A stretch of DNA of 64,000 bases from Pseudomonas sp. PSB18 (GTDB lineage: Bacteria; Pseudomonadota; Gammaproteobacteria; Pseudomonadales; Pseudomonadaceae): contig NZ_NOIN01000002.1 in the NCBI RefSeq assembly GCF_014596565.1, forward strand, positions 496,001 through 560,000, in the 5' to 3' direction. Shown here one piece after another: positions 17,869 to 26,632 of this stretch; the first letter of the stretch is position 1, and every line of letters starts with the position of its first letter. Under the pieces are notes generated by a model. The model was not told where the DNA came from, made no database searches, and saw only the letters and a program-made list of their open reading frames with translations. A program made the position numbers and the translations under genes.

Positions 17869-19160
17869 TGGATTCTCACTACGTCTCGGGTGGTCATCAA
17901 CGCGTTGATGTCGTTGCCGTGGGCGATGGGCACGTTGTCCAGCACCGCTTCGCGCATGCCGCCCGGATGGGTCAGGCCGCCCGGCCGCCACAGCGAGTTC
18001 ACCCCGCCTTCGTTACCGGTGGGCATCAGCACCTTGGGGTTGTCCAGGTTCATCATGTAGATGTCCTTGCCCACCAGCGATCCCGGATCGTAACCCAAGG
18101 CCGACTCCAGCACCGAAACGTCGCCGGTTTTCTTGTATTCGGCGACCACGGCGTTCAGGTCGGATTTTGCCATGACGAACTTGTTCGGGTTGAACGAACC
18201 ATATTTGGGGTTGGCGATATCGTCCGAGGTGAACAGGAAACTGCCACCCTCCTCCTCGAAAGTCTTGAGGTGTTTATCGACATACGGGCCTTCCAGATAA
18301 TCCCGCGGCGGCGGCCGGCTGCCCTTGGGAATCGCCATGATATCGGCTTCAGTCACGCCCGCCTTGTAGGCCGCCGCGCGGGGTGTCGGGGCCGCGCCGA
18401 GACGGGCCATTTTCGGCCCCAGGCCCAGCAGCGCCATTCCGGCGATGCCCTGGAGCAAGTCGCGATAACCGGGGCCGAGGCGGTCGCCCAACTGACCCAA
18501 CAGCGCCATGCCCCCCATCATCGCGCCACCGATCACCACGAACCCTGCGAAGGCCGCCGCACCGGCCATCGCCGCCAGTACCGCAGCGGCGCCCATGGCG
18601 ACCATGCCCAAGGCTTCCAGCCCGGTGTGCAGCCAGCCTTCGATGTCGAGGACAAATGCGACTGCAACCGTCGGCCCGCCAATAAACGTATTGGGGCTGC
18701 CGCTCTTGATGTGCGCGCCGCAGACCATCTTGCTCTGCAACCGCGCCGCCGGCCTGCCGTTGATGAAAACCGTTGCGCTGCCTTCGGCGATCAGCACCGG
18801 GAATGGCCAGATCGGGTGATTCATCGGCAGGCCCGAACAGCTGGACGACACGTCTGCGCCCGCACGCATCGCGTTGCGGTTATTGATCTGGACATTGAGG
18901 CTGCCCATGATCAACACCCCCGTGGTCGGCTCGGGCAGGTTGAAGATGGTGTTCAGGCCCTTGATGATCTGGAACATCGACAGGCCGCCCGCGGCAATCG
19001 AACCGGCCATGATCGCCAGCGCCACGCCGCCGGTCGCCACGGTGGCTGCGACCACCGCCGCACCGATCAACGCACCGGCAACGGCCCCCGCCACCATCGC
19101 GGCGACACCAAAACCGTGGGCAATTTCATCGCCAAGACGCGCAGCGGCCAACATATCCAT
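17865..19160 (-). CDS. PrePAAR/PAAR T6SS effector with transmembrane helices and unassigned C-terminal toxin domain
   Basis: A 431-residue protein with the plan of Tse6-like effectors. A prePAAR motif AARLGDEIAHG lies at about residues 6-16, and hydrophobic helices rich in Ala, Gly and Val span about residues 18-62. A PAAR domain runs from about 80 to 170 (VLIMGSLNVQINNR, VFINGRPAARLQSKMVCG, TFIGGPTVAV), and a second hydrophobic region covers about 175-255. The last ~165 residues are the presumed toxin; they include PKGSRPPPRDYLEG and a conserved-looking MPTGNEGGVNSLWRPGGL stretch, but I cannot name the family. Helices on both sides of PAAR suggest that the protein helps its toxin cross the inner membrane of the target. 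A DUF1795 chaperone lies upstream and an immunity candidate overlaps downstream. Confidence 0.88.
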   Translation of the reverse strand: MDMLAAARLGDEIAHGFGVAAMVAGAVAGALIGAAVVAATVATGGVALAIMAGSIAAGGLSMFQIIKGLNTIFNLPEPTTGVLIMGSLNVQINNRNAMRAGADVSSSCSGLPMNHPIWPFPVLIAEGSATVFINGRPAARLQSKMVCGAHIKSGSPNTFIGGPTVAVAFVLDIEGWLHTGLEALGMVAMGAAAVLAAMAGAAAFAGFVVIGGAMMGGMALLGQLGDRLGPGYRDLLQGIAGMALLGLGPKMARLGAAPTPRAAAYKAGVTEADIMAIPKGSRPPPRDYLEGPYVDKHLKTFEEEGGSFLFTSDDIANPKYGSFNPNKFVMAKSDLNAVVAEYKKTGDVSVLESALGYDPGSLVGKDIYMMNLDNPKVLMPTGNEGGVNSLWRPGGLTHPGGMREAVLDNVPIAHGNDINALMTTRDVVRIQ

Positions 19161-19188
19161 TTGGGTTTATCGTCTTCGCGCAGGGGAA

Positions 19189-19623
19189 TCAGGCAGTTTG
19201 TGGGCGCAGCTTGAGTGAGTGCATGGCCATCTTCCACGCCGGCTCGTGGTGCACGAGATCGTTCGGGGTGGTGGTCAGGGTCGTGATCAACCCCACGGGC
19301 TGGCGGTCGATGAACACTTGGCGCAGCATCAGCTCCCGCCCCTCACGCTGCCAGCTGTAATCGAGCAACACCGCGGCATGGCCATGGAGCGCGAAATCCC
19401 AGCGTTTGATCAGGTTGAAGCCGGGCAACTGCTGTTCGGCGCTGGTCAGTTGTGTGGCGACGTAGTCGTTGAACGGCGTATCACCCCGGCCCGGATCGCG
19501 GCTGATGACGAAACTGGCTTCCCTGGCCGTACCGACGGCGGGCAACTTGAAGATGTTGATGCTCTGGTCCTGCCAACTGTCGGGAATGTCGAGATCGGCT
19601 TCTTGGAGGCGATAGAGCGGCAT
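19189..19623 (-). CDS. DUF1795 Eag-type chaperone for the PAAR effector
   Basis: A 144-residue protein with the DUF1795 pattern (MPLYRLQEADLDIPDSWQDQ, then INIFKLPAVGTAREASFVISRD), the same length as the chaperone at 10537-10971 but clearly diverged from it. It lies 28 bases upstream of the prePAAR/PAAR effector gene in the same direction, so it probably shields that effector's transmembrane helices before loading on VgrG. The ATG at 19623 is chosen because it gives the family length and N-terminus; the open frame to 19719 adds 32 residues not seen in the family. It is the first gene of this minus-strand operon. Confidence 0.85.
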   Translation of the reverse strand: MPLYRLQEADLDIPDSWQDQSINIFKLPAVGTAREASFVISRDPGRGDTPFNDYVATQLTSAEQQLPGFNLIKRWDFALHGHAAVLLDYSWQREGRELMLRQVFIDRQPVGLITTLTTTPNDLVHHEPAWKMAMHSLKLRPQTA

Positions 19624-19846
19624 GATTCGGGTTGTTTCCAGGCATGGAGGTGGCGGAGTCAGCGGCAGATATTCAAGCAATAGTTGGTAACAATCAAGGC
19701 ATCGGAAGAGGCCGTTCATGGGGCCATGACACCCGTCTCACTTTCTCTCTCCAGCAGCGTCCCTGGACAGCCATTTGCGGCTCAACTCGGAATTGAGTCC
19801 GACGCCAGGTAAGCTTCCTTCAAGCCCCCATCCGAGCAGCACAACC

Positions 19847-20224
19847 ATGAACAACCAGGCAATGCGCCGTGCATTATTGGCTTTGACCCTTTTGATCATG
19901 TGCGCGCCCGTACACGCGGCAACGTGGCAGATCTGCCGTCTGGAACTGCGCATCGTCGAGGTGCTGAAACAACCGTATCCGCAGCTCCAGGCCCAGGTCC
20001 TGAAAGTAAGCCGCAAATCGCCTGCGATCGAATGTCCTGAGGAAGGCACGAGTCTCACGTTCACGCCGGAAACGCCCGACTACCAAGCCACGCTGCCCCG
20101 CAGGCAATGGCCCGGGAAAGGGCAGTCGGTGCGTGTCGACTACCGGTACCTGGATGGCATCTGCAAGGGCGATGGCAATAACTATGCGTGCCGCATCAGG
20201 CATTACCCGGTGGTGGGTCGGTAG
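19847..20224 (+). CDS. Small exported protein of unknown function
   Basis: A 125-residue protein with a Sec signal peptide: MNNQAMRRALLALTLLIMC and then a likely cut after PVHA. The mature part is about 100 residues, with four cysteines (QICRL, AIECPE, GICKGD, YACRIR), so a disulfide-bonded periplasmic or secreted protein is likely. It ends RIRHYPVVGR. No family is recognised. The ATG at 19847 is used because it places the signal peptide at the N-terminus; a longer frame from 19775 would bury it. It diverges from the chaperone operon and may lie just outside the T6SS island. Confidence 0.7.
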   Translation: MNNQAMRRALLALTLLIMCAPVHAATWQICRLELRIVEVLKQPYPQLQAQVLKVSRKSPAIECPEEGTSLTFTPETPDYQATLPRRQWPGKGQSVRVDYRYLDGICKGDGNNYACRIRHYPVVGR

Positions 20225-20229
20225 TCCGC

Positions 20230-20292
20230 TATCGCGAGCAGGCTCGCTCCCACAAGGGATTGGGGTCGTTCGCAGATCCCCTGTGGGAGCGG
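20230..20292. repeat. REP pair (short type), one arm degenerate
   Basis: An intact unit, ATCGCGAGCAGGCTCGCTCC and onward at about 20230-20254, is followed after about 25 bases by a truncated inverted copy, CTGTGGGAGCGG, at 20281-20292. Confidence 0.75.
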
Positions 20293-20330
20293 TTTAACAG
20301 GCACTGCATCACTGAACAAAAAGCCATAAA

Positions 20331-20366
20331 AAAAGGGCATCCGACTCCCTCGTCATGCCCTTTTTC
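20331..20366 (-). terminator. Intrinsic terminator of hupA
   Basis: AAAGGGCAT and ATGCCCTTTTT pair across a 14-base loop, and on the minus strand the stem is followed by a run of seven T. It lies about 40 bases after the hupA stop. The T-run on the + strand too means it can stop transcription both ways. Confidence 0.85.
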
Positions 20367-20406
20367 GTTGCCGCTTTATCTCCTCTGCCCGAGGAGCCCG
20401 TAGCAA

Positions 20407-20682
20407 TTACGGGTTAACGCTGTCTTTCAACATCTTGCCCGGCTTGAAAGCAACGGTGTTGCTGGCCTTGATTTTCACCGGCTCACCGGTTTGTGGGTTC
20501 TTGCCGGTGCGCGCGCCGCGGTGGCGTTGCAGGAAGGTGCCGAAGCCCACCAGGGTGACGCTGTCCTTGCGGTGCAGGGCGCCGGTGATTTCTTCCAGGA
20601 CGGCGTTGAGGACGCGGTTGGCTTGTTCTTTGGTGAGGTCCGCTTTTTCCGCGATGGCGGCGGCGAGTTCTGGTTTACGCAT
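20407..20682 (-). CDS. hupA: DNA-binding protein HU (HupA type)
   Basis: A 91-residue HU protein: MRKPELAAAIAEKADLTKEQ at the N-terminus, the VGFGTFLQRHR turn, and the DNA-arm motif ARTGKNPQTGEPVKI (about residues 57-71). HU dimers bend and compact DNA in the nucleoid and assist replication and regulation. Length and sequence match the Pseudomonas paralogue encoded next to the rubredoxin reductase. It is transcribed alone, with a strong terminator behind it. The paralogue letter (A) is taken from remembered gene order in other pseudomonads. Confidence 0.95.
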   Translation of the reverse strand: MRKPELAAAIAEKADLTKEQANRVLNAVLEEITGALHRKDSVTLVGFGTFLQRHRGARTGKNPQTGEPVKIKASNTVAFKPGKMLKDSVNP

Positions 20683-20874
20683 GAATGAAGCCCCTTTGAC
20701 GGTTTTTTTGTTGTTATGTCTGGGCTGCCCTCTGGGGAAACAGCCTCTAAGGCACCGCAGGCTCTACTCTGCGGCAGACGGGAGTGAGGATGGCACGGGG
20801 CCGGACCCGACGCCAGTGTCAGGGCGACCTTTGTGGCACCAAAAGTAGGGCTTTTGCGACAGAACCCCCAGTAT

Positions 20875-22023
20875 TTACGCCAGCAGGGGCGGAAGTTCCT
20901 TGTTCAGCGCCAGTTTCTCCGTCACCGCCGCACCTGTCAGGGCATAGCCCAGCAAGTTGCCTTCGGCATCGCGGCACAGCGCCTTGATGTCGGTGCCCTG
21001 CCCTTCGACGCTCCAGGCACCTTCGCGGCCCCGGGGCGGCGGCGATACCACCAACGGGCAAACCGGCGTCTTCACGGTAATTGGCATCGGGCCGTAACCG
21101 ACGGCGCTCGGATTGCCCGCCAGGGTCTGGGCCAAAGCGCGTGCGCAGCTCATCAGTGGCATCACGTACAGCAGGTTCAAGCCATCGACTTCGGCACAGT
21201 CGCCCAAGGCGTAGATGTTGGCATGGGAGGTTTTCAGGTGGCGGTCGACCACGACACCCCGATTGACCACCAGGCCGGCGGCGGCCGCCAGGTCGATACG
21301 CGGACGCAGGCCGATGGCCGAGACCACCAGGTCACAGGCGATCACCTGGCCGTCGGACAGATGCGCCTCCAACCCGTCGGCGACCCGTTGCAGGCGGTTG
21401 AGTACTGGCCCCAGGTGGAAGCGCGCACCCAGGCTTTCCAGGCCAGCCTGCACCGCAGCAGCGGCAGCCGGGTGCAGCAGCGTCGGCATGACCTGCTCGC
21501 AGGGCGCCACCAGTTGCACTTCATAGCCGCCGAGGATCAGGTCGTTGGCGAATTCACAGCCGATCAGGCCGGCGCCGAGCAACAGCACCCGGCGCTTGCC
21601 GGCGGCCGCCGCGCGAAAGCGTGCGTAGTCTTCAAGGTCATTGATGGGGAAGATCAGGTCCGCCGCGTCGCCTTGCACCGGCACGCGCACGGTTTCGGCG
21701 CCCCAGGCCAGGACCAGGTCGCGATAATTCAACGCTTCTTCGCCGATCCACAAGCGCTTGTGGCCCGGATCGATGCCGCTGATACGGGTGTGGGTGCGCA
21801 CTTCGGCCTTCAGTTGCTCGGCCATGGCCCCCGGCTCGGCCATGCTCAGGCCGTCGGCGTCCTTGTTCTTGCCAAAGCCGGTGGACAGCATCGGTTTGGA
21901 GTAGGAACGACCGTCGTCCGCGGTAATCAGCAGCAGCGGGGTTTCGCTATCGAGTTTGCGAAACTCCCGGGCCAGGTTGTAACCGGCCAGACCGGTACCG
22001 ACGATGACGACAGGTGCGCTCAT
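20875..22023 (-). CDS. rubB: Rubredoxin-NAD(+) reductase
   Basis: A 382-residue FAD-dependent pyridine nucleotide-disulphide-type oxidoreductase that passes electrons from NADH to rubredoxin. The N-terminal FAD motif is [17 protein letters not shown], the second Rossmann motif is [17 protein letters not shown] near residue 150, and [12 protein letters not shown] contributes to flavin binding near residue 270. The ATG at 22023 is chosen because GGAG lies six bases upstream; an in-frame ATG at 22035 has no such site. It lies 34 bases downstream of the rubredoxin gene in the same direction, so the two form an electron-transfer operon. In other bacteria this chain feeds alkane hydroxylases or oxygen defence; no hydroxylase is encoded nearby. 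Confidence 0.93.
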   Translation of the reverse strand: MSAPVVIVGTGLAGYNLAREFRKLDSETPLLLITADDGRSYSKPMLSTGFGKNKDADGLSMAEPGAMAEQLKAEVRTHTRISGIDPGHKRLWIGEEALNYRDLVLAWGAETVRVPVQGDAADLIFPINDLEDYARFRAAAAGKRRVLLLGAGLIGCEFANDLILGGYEVQLVAPCEQVMPTLLHPAAAAAVQAGLESLGARFHLGPVLNRLQRVADGLEAHLSDGQVIACDLVVSAIGLRPRIDLAAAAGLVVNRGVVVDRHLKTSHANIYALGDCAEVDGLNLLYVMPLMSCARALAQTLAGNPSAVGYGPMPITVKTPVCPLVVSPPPRGREGAWSVEGQGTDIKALCRDAEGNLLGYALTGAAVTEKLALNKELPPLLA

Positions 22024-22057
22024 ATTGCTCTCCATGGGGTCTTTACGTGAAGGATGA

Positions 22058-22225
22058 TCAGTTGATTTCGATCATTTCGAAGTCCATTTTGCCGACACCG
22101 CAGTCCGGGCAAAGCCAATCGTCTGGAACGTCCTCCCAGCGGGTGCCAGGCACGATGCCATCGTCAGGCCAGCCGTCAGCTTCGTTGTAGATCAGGCCAC
22201 AGACGATACATTGCCACTTCTTCAT
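22058..22225 (-). CDS. rubA: Rubredoxin
   Basis: A 55-residue iron-binding electron carrier starting [20 protein letters not shown]. The two CxxC pairs that hold the single iron are Cys6/Cys9 and Cys39/Cys42 (WLCPDCG). It is co-transcribed with the reductase downstream. P. aeruginosa, as I remember it, has two tandem rubredoxin genes here; only one is present in this window. Length and motifs are diagnostic. Confidence 0.96.
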   Translation of the reverse strand: MKKWQCIVCGLIYNEADGWPDDGIVPGTRWEDVPDDWLCPDCGVGKMDFEMIEIN

Positions 22226-22401
22226 TCCAATTCTTCCTCAAGATGTCAGGCCTGGGCCGGTATTTTTCCGACTCAGGGCCGTTTTGTACTGATGGCTCGC
22301 GGCAGATGCAAGCACGATCGGCAGGCTGCAGGCCGGGCCAGTCAAAACCAGCGTCCGACATGGTAAGCTCGCGGCCTCATTTGCTGCCATTCAAGACCTC
22401 T

Positions 22402-22965
22402 GTGCCGCATACAAATTCGATATTTCCTACACTGCAATGGCTGCCCCAGCACCTGCTGTCACCTCGCCCCGACGCCTGTGTACTCGACTGGCTGTTCGAC
22501 GAAGGCTCCCTGACCCGACGCCTCACGCGCCTGTCGGACGGACATTTCAGCGTGACACCGTTGTTCGAGGGTTGGCAGCCGTTGCGTGACGACGAGTGTG
22601 CTGCACTGGATCTGGCCCCAGGCAGCGAGGGCTGGGTACGCGAGGTGTATCTGCACGGCCACGGCGAGCCCTGGGTGTTCGCCCGCAGTGTGGCGGCCCG
22701 CAGCGCCTTGCAGGGTGACGGGTTGCAGATGGACGCGTTGGGTAGCCGCTCCCTGGGGGAGCTGCTGTTTTGCGACCAGGCCTTCAAGCGCGGGGCCATC
22801 GAGGTGTGCCATTACCCCGAGCCGTGGTTGCCGCGCGAGGTCCGCACCGCTGAGTTGTGGGGCCGGCGCTCGCGTTTCGATCGCGGGGCGTTGAGTGTGC
22901 TGGTCGCGGAAATCTTCCTGCCGCGCCTGTGGAGCGTCGCCCGCGCCTATTCGGAGACTTGCTGA
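22402..22965 (+). CDS. ubiC: Chorismate-pyruvate lyase UbiC
   Basis: A 187-residue enzyme that removes pyruvate from chorismate to give 4-hydroxybenzoate, the first committed step of ubiquinone synthesis. Family features are [18 protein letters not shown] near residue 30, [19 protein letters not shown] near residue 80 and LGELLF near residue 118. The GTG at 22402 gives the family's usual length and (M)PHTNSI start; in-frame ATGs at 22243 and 22360 would add residues not expected. The stop overlaps the ubiA start by one base, so the two successive pathway enzymes are translationally coupled. Confidence 0.93.
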   Translation: MPHTNSIFPTLQWLPQHLLSPRPDACVLDWLFDEGSLTRRLTRLSDGHFSVTPLFEGWQPLRDDECAALDLAPGSEGWVREVYLHGHGEPWVFARSVAARSALQGDGLQMDALGSRSLGELLFCDQAFKRGAIEVCHYPEPWLPREVRTAELWGRRSRFDRGALSVLVAEIFLPRLWSVARAYSETC

Positions 22966-23855
22966 TGTACGTGCAACTGCTCAAATCCTTGAATCGCCTG
23001 AACCCACGGGCGTGGGACTTCGTGCAATTGACCCGCATGGACAAGCCCATCGGCATCTATCTGCTGCTGTGGCCGACCCTGTGGGCACTGTGGATTGCCG
23101 GTGACGGCTCGCCGTCGCTGGCCAACATCGTGATTTTCGTCCTCGGAGTAACCCTGACCCGCGCCGGTGGCTGCGTGATCAACGATTGGGCCGACCGAAA
23201 GGTGGACGGCCATGTCAAGCGCACCGCACAGCGCCCGCTGGCCAGTGGCAAGATCAGTTCGAAAGAAGCCTTGGTGTTCTTCGCCGTGCTGATGGCCGTG
23301 AGTTTCCTGCTGGTGCTCTGCACCAACACGCCGACGATCCTGCTGTCCTTCGGCGGGCTGGCGCTGGCCCTCACCTACCCGTTCATGAAGCGCTACACCT
23401 ATTACCCGCAAGTGGTGCTGGGCGCTGCGTTCTCCTGGGGCATGCCGATGGCGTTCACCGCCGAAACCGGCCATTTGCCGGCGGCCGCATGGCTGCTGTA
23501 CATCGCCAACCTGCTGTGGACCGTGGCCTACGACACCTACTACGCCATGACCGACCGGGACGATGATTTGCGGATCGGCGTGAAGTCCACGGCGATTCTG
23601 TTTGGCGATGCCGATCGGGTGATCAATCTGACGCTGCAGGGCCTGGCCCTGGGCTGCCTGCTGCTGGCCGGCTCGCAGTTCAAGCTGGGCGGCTGGTTCC
23701 ACCTGGGGCTGCTGGTCGCCGCCGGGTGTTTTGCCTGGGAATTCTGGTACACCCGTGGCCGCGACCGGATGCGCTGCTTCCAGGCGTTCCTGCACAACCA
23801 CTGGGCCGGGCTGGCGATTTTCGTGGGGATTGTGTTGGATTATGCGTTGCGCTGA
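22965..23855 (+). CDS. ubiA: 4-hydroxybenzoate polyprenyltransferase UbiA
   Basis: A 296-residue integral membrane prenyltransferase that attaches the polyprenyl tail to 4-hydroxybenzoate. The two aspartate-rich Mg-diphosphate sites are visible: [12 protein letters not shown] near residue 70 and [12 protein letters not shown] near residue 196. About eight hydrophobic segments are spread along the chain. The ATG at 22965 shares one base with the ubiC stop. A longer open frame to 22857 is the ubiC shadow. A short GTGGCGAGGGGATTTATCCC repeat remnant follows the stop codon. Confidence 0.95.
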   Translation: MYVQLLKSLNRLNPRAWDFVQLTRMDKPIGIYLLLWPTLWALWIAGDGSPSLANIVIFVLGVTLTRAGGCVINDWADRKVDGHVKRTAQRPLASGKISSKEALVFFAVLMAVSFLLVLCTNTPTILLSFGGLALALTYPFMKRYTYYPQVVLGAAFSWGMPMAFTAETGHLPAAAWLLYIANLLWTVAYDTYYAMTDRDDDLRIGVKSTAILFGDADRVINLTLQGLALGCLLLAGSQFKLGGWFHLGLLVAAGCFAWEFWYTRGRDRMRCFQAFLHNHWAGLAIFVGIVLDYALR

Positions 23856-23914
23856 GGCCAACTGTGGCGAGGGGATTTATCCCCCCGTCACAATAGACTC
23901 CAGCCAGACCTCGG

Positions 23915-24298
23915 TCAGTCAGGCTTGGCGATCTGCCAGGCACCATCCATCTTGCCCTCGCCGGTCTTGTCTCCCGCTTTTTTGTCCATCACGAAGGTGT
24001 ACAACGGCTTGCCGTCGTAAGCCCACTGCATCGAGCCGTCGTCTCGCTTGATAACGGTCCATTCGCCCATGGATTTTGCATCGCTATCAGCCTTCAGCGG
24101 TGGCCAGTTGGCGGCGCATTTGTCATTGCACATCGACTTGCCGGCCGCGTCCTTGGCAAACGTGTACAGCGTCATGCCTTTGTGATCCGTCAGCATGCCG
24201 TCCTTTTCCATCGCCGGCTCAGCCGCGAAGGCCAGCGCCGGAAGCGCCAGGGCAGCCGTTACCGCCAATGCCTTGAGGGATTGCGTGAAATAAGTCAT
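23915..24298 (-). CDS. Secreted protein with COG4315-type repeats, possibly phosphate-regulated
   Basis: A 127-residue protein with a clear signal peptide (MTYFTQSLKALAVTAALALP and cleavage after AFA). The mature part has two copies of the short 'secreted repeat of unknown function' pattern: DHKGMTLYTFAKDAAGKSMC and DGKPLYTFVMDKKAGDK, with NDKCAANWPPL between. The biochemical role of this family is not known to me. It is divergent from phoB. A good Pho box facing this gene lies at 24421-24438, which suggests induction by phosphate starvation; that is inference from the sequence alone. Confidence 0.88.
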   Translation of the reverse strand: MTYFTQSLKALAVTAALALPALAFAAEPAMEKDGMLTDHKGMTLYTFAKDAAGKSMCNDKCAANWPPLKADSDAKSMGEWTVIKRDDGSMQWAYDGKPLYTFVMDKKAGDKTGEGKMDGAWQIAKPD

Positions 24299-24379
24299 GG
24301 AAACCTTCTTTGGTAGTTGTCAGGATTCAGACTGAAAAGCGTAGTCCAGAATCCTCCTTACCGTCGGGCGCCGAAATAA

Positions 24380-24397
24380 CTGTCACACGACTGCAAT
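24380..24397 (+). promoter_or_regulatory. Pho box upstream of phoB
   Basis: CTGTCACACGACTGCAAT has two seven-base half-sites four bases apart and matches the CTGTCAT-N4-CTGTCAT consensus at 11 of 14 positions. A -10-like TTATCT follows eight bases later, about 40 bases before the phoB ATG, consistent with PhoB autoregulation. Confidence 0.72.
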
Positions 24398-24420
24398 AAT
24401 TCCGTTATCTAATGCGGCGC

Positions 24421-24438
24421 AAGACAGTTAAATGACAA
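24421..24438 (-). promoter_or_regulatory. Second, reverse-facing Pho box between phoB and the secreted-protein gene
   Basis: Read on the minus strand this is TTGTCATTTAACTGTCTT, 12 of 14 matches to the consensus, pointing toward the gene at 23915-24298. A -10-like GATAAC on the minus strand lies ten bases beyond it and overlaps the -10 of the phoB promoter. Confidence 0.62.
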
Positions 24439-24450
24439 GAGGATTACCCC

Positions 24451-25140
24451 ATGGTTGGCAGGAGCATTCTGATCGTCGACGACGAGGCGCCCATCCGCGA
24501 GATGATTGCCGTTGCGTTGGAGATGGCCGGCTATGACTGCATGGAAGCAGAGAACTCCCAACAGGCCCACGCCATCATCGTCGACCGCAAGCCCGACCTG
24601 ATCCTGCTGGACTGGATGCTGCCCGGCACGTCCGGCATCGAGCTGGCACGGCGCCTCAAGCGCGATGAGCTGACCGGGGACATCCCGATCATCATGCTCA
24701 CCGCCAAGGGCGAAGAAGACAACAAAATCCAGGGCCTGGAAGTGGGTGCGGACGACTACATCACCAAGCCGTTTTCCCCACGGGAGTTGGTGGCGCGCCT
24801 GAAAGCCGTGTTGCGTCGCGCCGGGCCAACCGATGGCGAAGCGCCGATTGAAGTCGGCGGCCTGCTGCTGGACCCCATCAGCCACCGCGTGACCATCGAC
24901 GGCAAGCCCGCCGAGATGGGCCCGACCGAATACCGCCTGCTGCAATTCTTCATGACCCACCAGGAGCGCGCCTACACCCGTGGGCAACTGCTGGATCAGG
25001 TCTGGGGCGGCAACGTCTATGTCGAGGAGCGCACCGTGGATGTGCACATCCGCCGCCTGCGCAAAGCCCTCGGTGATGCCTACGAGAATCTGGTACAAAC
25101 CGTACGCGGCACCGGTTATCGTTTTTCTACCAAGGCCTGA
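24451..25140 (+). CDS. phoB: Phosphate regulon response regulator PhoB
   Basis: A 229-residue OmpR-type response regulator. The receiver domain has the acidic pair Asp10-Asp11, the phosphorylation site Asp54 in [10 protein letters not shown] and the KPFSPREL lysine near residue 105. The C-terminal winged helix shows [20 protein letters not shown] and [15 protein letters not shown]. Phosphorylated PhoB binds Pho boxes and activates pst and other phosphate-scavenging genes. AAGAGGA sits seven bases before the ATG. It is followed 45 bases later by phoR in the same direction. Confidence 0.98.
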   Translation: MVGRSILIVDDEAPIREMIAVALEMAGYDCMEAENSQQAHAIIVDRKPDLILLDWMLPGTSGIELARRLKRDELTGDIPIIMLTAKGEEDNKIQGLEVGADDYITKPFSPRELVARLKAVLRRAGPTDGEAPIEVGGLLLDPISHRVTIDGKPAEMGPTEYRLLQFFMTHQERAYTRGQLLDQVWGGNVYVEERTVDVHIRRLRKALGDAYENLVQTVRGTGYRFSTKA

Positions 25141-25185
25141 CCCGAGCCCTGACCGCCCGACAAGCTGACAAGGACGCGCGCTCAA

Positions 25186-26508
25186 TTGAATCAAAACTGG
25201 CATGGCACCCTGATTCGCCACATGTTGTTGCTGGTGACCGGCTGTTTGCTGATCGGCCTGATCAGCGGTTATTACGGCTGGAGCCTGGCCGCGGGCCTGG
25301 GGCTTTACCTGGCCTGGACCCTCAAACAGTTGCTGCGCCTGCATGAATGGCTGCGCCTGCACAAACCCGACGAAGCGCCACCCGACGGCTACGGCCTGTG
25401 GGGCGAGGTGTTCGACAGCATCTATCATCTGCAACGGCGCGACCAGCGCGTGCGCGGCCGCCTGCAGGCGGTGATCGACCGGGTCCAGGAGTCCACCGCC
25501 GCGCTGAAAGATGCGGTGATTATGCTCGACAGCGACGGCAACCTGGAGTGGTGGAACCGCGCCGCCGAGACCCTGCTGGGCCTCAAGACGCCCCAGGACA
25601 GCGGGCAACCGGTGACCAACCTGGTGCGTCATCCGCGCTTCAAGGAGTACTTCGAGCAGGACAACTACGCCGAGCCGCTGGAGATTCCCTCGCCCACCAA
25701 CGACCGGCTGCGCATCCAGTTGTACATCACCCGCTACGGCAACAATGAGCACTTGATGCTGGTGCGCGATGTCACACGCATCCATCAGCTGGAGCAGATG
25801 CGCAAGGACTTCATCGCCAACGTGTCCCATGAACTGCGCACGCCGTTGACGGTGATCTGCGGTTACCTGGAAACCCTGCTCGACAACGTCGAGGAAGTGA
25901 ACCCGCGCTGGAGTCGGGCCTTGCAGCAGATGCAGCAACAGGGCGGGCGCATGCAGACCCTGCTCAACGATTTGCTGTTGCTGGCGAAACTGGAGGCCAC
26001 CGATTACCCGTCGGACAACCAGCCGGTGCCCATCGACGACCTGCTGCAGATCATCAGCGAGGATGCCCAGGAACTGTCCGGTCCCAAGCAGCAGACCATC
26101 ACCCTGGAAGTCGACCCCGCGGTGCAGCTCAAGGGCAGCGAGGCGGAACTGCGCAGCGCGTTTTCCAACCTGGTGTTCAACGCGGTCAAGTACACGCCGG
26201 AGCAAGGCCGGATCCACATCCGTTGGTGGGGCGACGTGCAAGGTGCCCACCTGAGCGTGCAGGATTCGGGCATCGGCATCGACAGCAAACACCTGCCACG
26301 GCTGACCGAGCGCTTCTACCGCGTCGACTCCAGTCGCAACTCCAACACGGGAGGCACCGGGTTGGGCCTGGCGATCGTCAAACACGTCTTGCTGCGCCAT
26401 CGCGCACGCATGGAAATCAGCAGCGTACCGGGCCATGGCAGCACATTTACCTGCCATTTCGCCCCGGCCCAGGTGGTTCGCGCACGCCTCGCCAACCCTG
26501 CCGATTGA
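25186..26508 (+). CDS. phoR: Phosphate regulon sensor histidine kinase PhoR
   Basis: A 440-residue inner-membrane kinase with two N-terminal membrane helices (about residues 10-45), a PAS region (about 95-190), the H-box FIANVSHELRTPLTV with His215, and an ATP-binding region with NLVFNAVKYTP, DSGIGID and GGTGLGLAIVKHV. It phosphorylates PhoB when phosphate is low and is held inactive by the Pst transporter with PhoU, which are encoded further on in this window. The start is a TTG at 25186, preceded by AAGGA about 11 bases upstream; it gives the family N-terminus MNQNWHGTLIRH. Confidence 0.97.
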   Translation: MNQNWHGTLIRHMLLLVTGCLLIGLISGYYGWSLAAGLGLYLAWTLKQLLRLHEWLRLHKPDEAPPDGYGLWGEVFDSIYHLQRRDQRVRGRLQAVIDRVQESTAALKDAVIMLDSDGNLEWWNRAAETLLGLKTPQDSGQPVTNLVRHPRFKEYFEQDNYAEPLEIPSPTNDRLRIQLYITRYGNNEHLMLVRDVTRIHQLEQMRKDFIANVSHELRTPLTVICGYLETLLDNVEEVNPRWSRALQQMQQQGGRMQTLLNDLLLLAKLEATDYPSDNQPVPIDDLLQIISEDAQELSGPKQQTITLEVDPAVQLKGSEAELRSAFSNLVFNAVKYTPEQGRIHIRWWGDVQGAHLSVQDSGIGIDSKHLPRLTERFYRVDSSRNSNTGGTGLGLAIVKHVLLRHRARMEISSVPGHGSTFTCHFAPAQVVRARLANPAD

Positions 26509-26632
26509 TATCGGTCGGCACTACCCCCTAGGCAATCGCCGAGTCAGCCGCTACATTGGCTGACTTATGCCTGCTTTCTCAGGCCCTCATTTTTAACCTC
26601 TATAGCGCTTACGGAACCTGCAAAACTCCATC

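Noticed and set aside
24409..26457. 682-residue open frame on the minus strand opposite phoB-phoR
   Set aside because: It lies opposite two certain genes, has a low-complexity His/Gln/Val composition typical of antisense frames in high-GC DNA, and has no ribosome site.
26543..26566. Hairpin AGTCAGCC/GGCTGACT after phoR
   Set aside because: A perfect eight-pair stem, but without a T-run; termination there cannot be supported from sequence.
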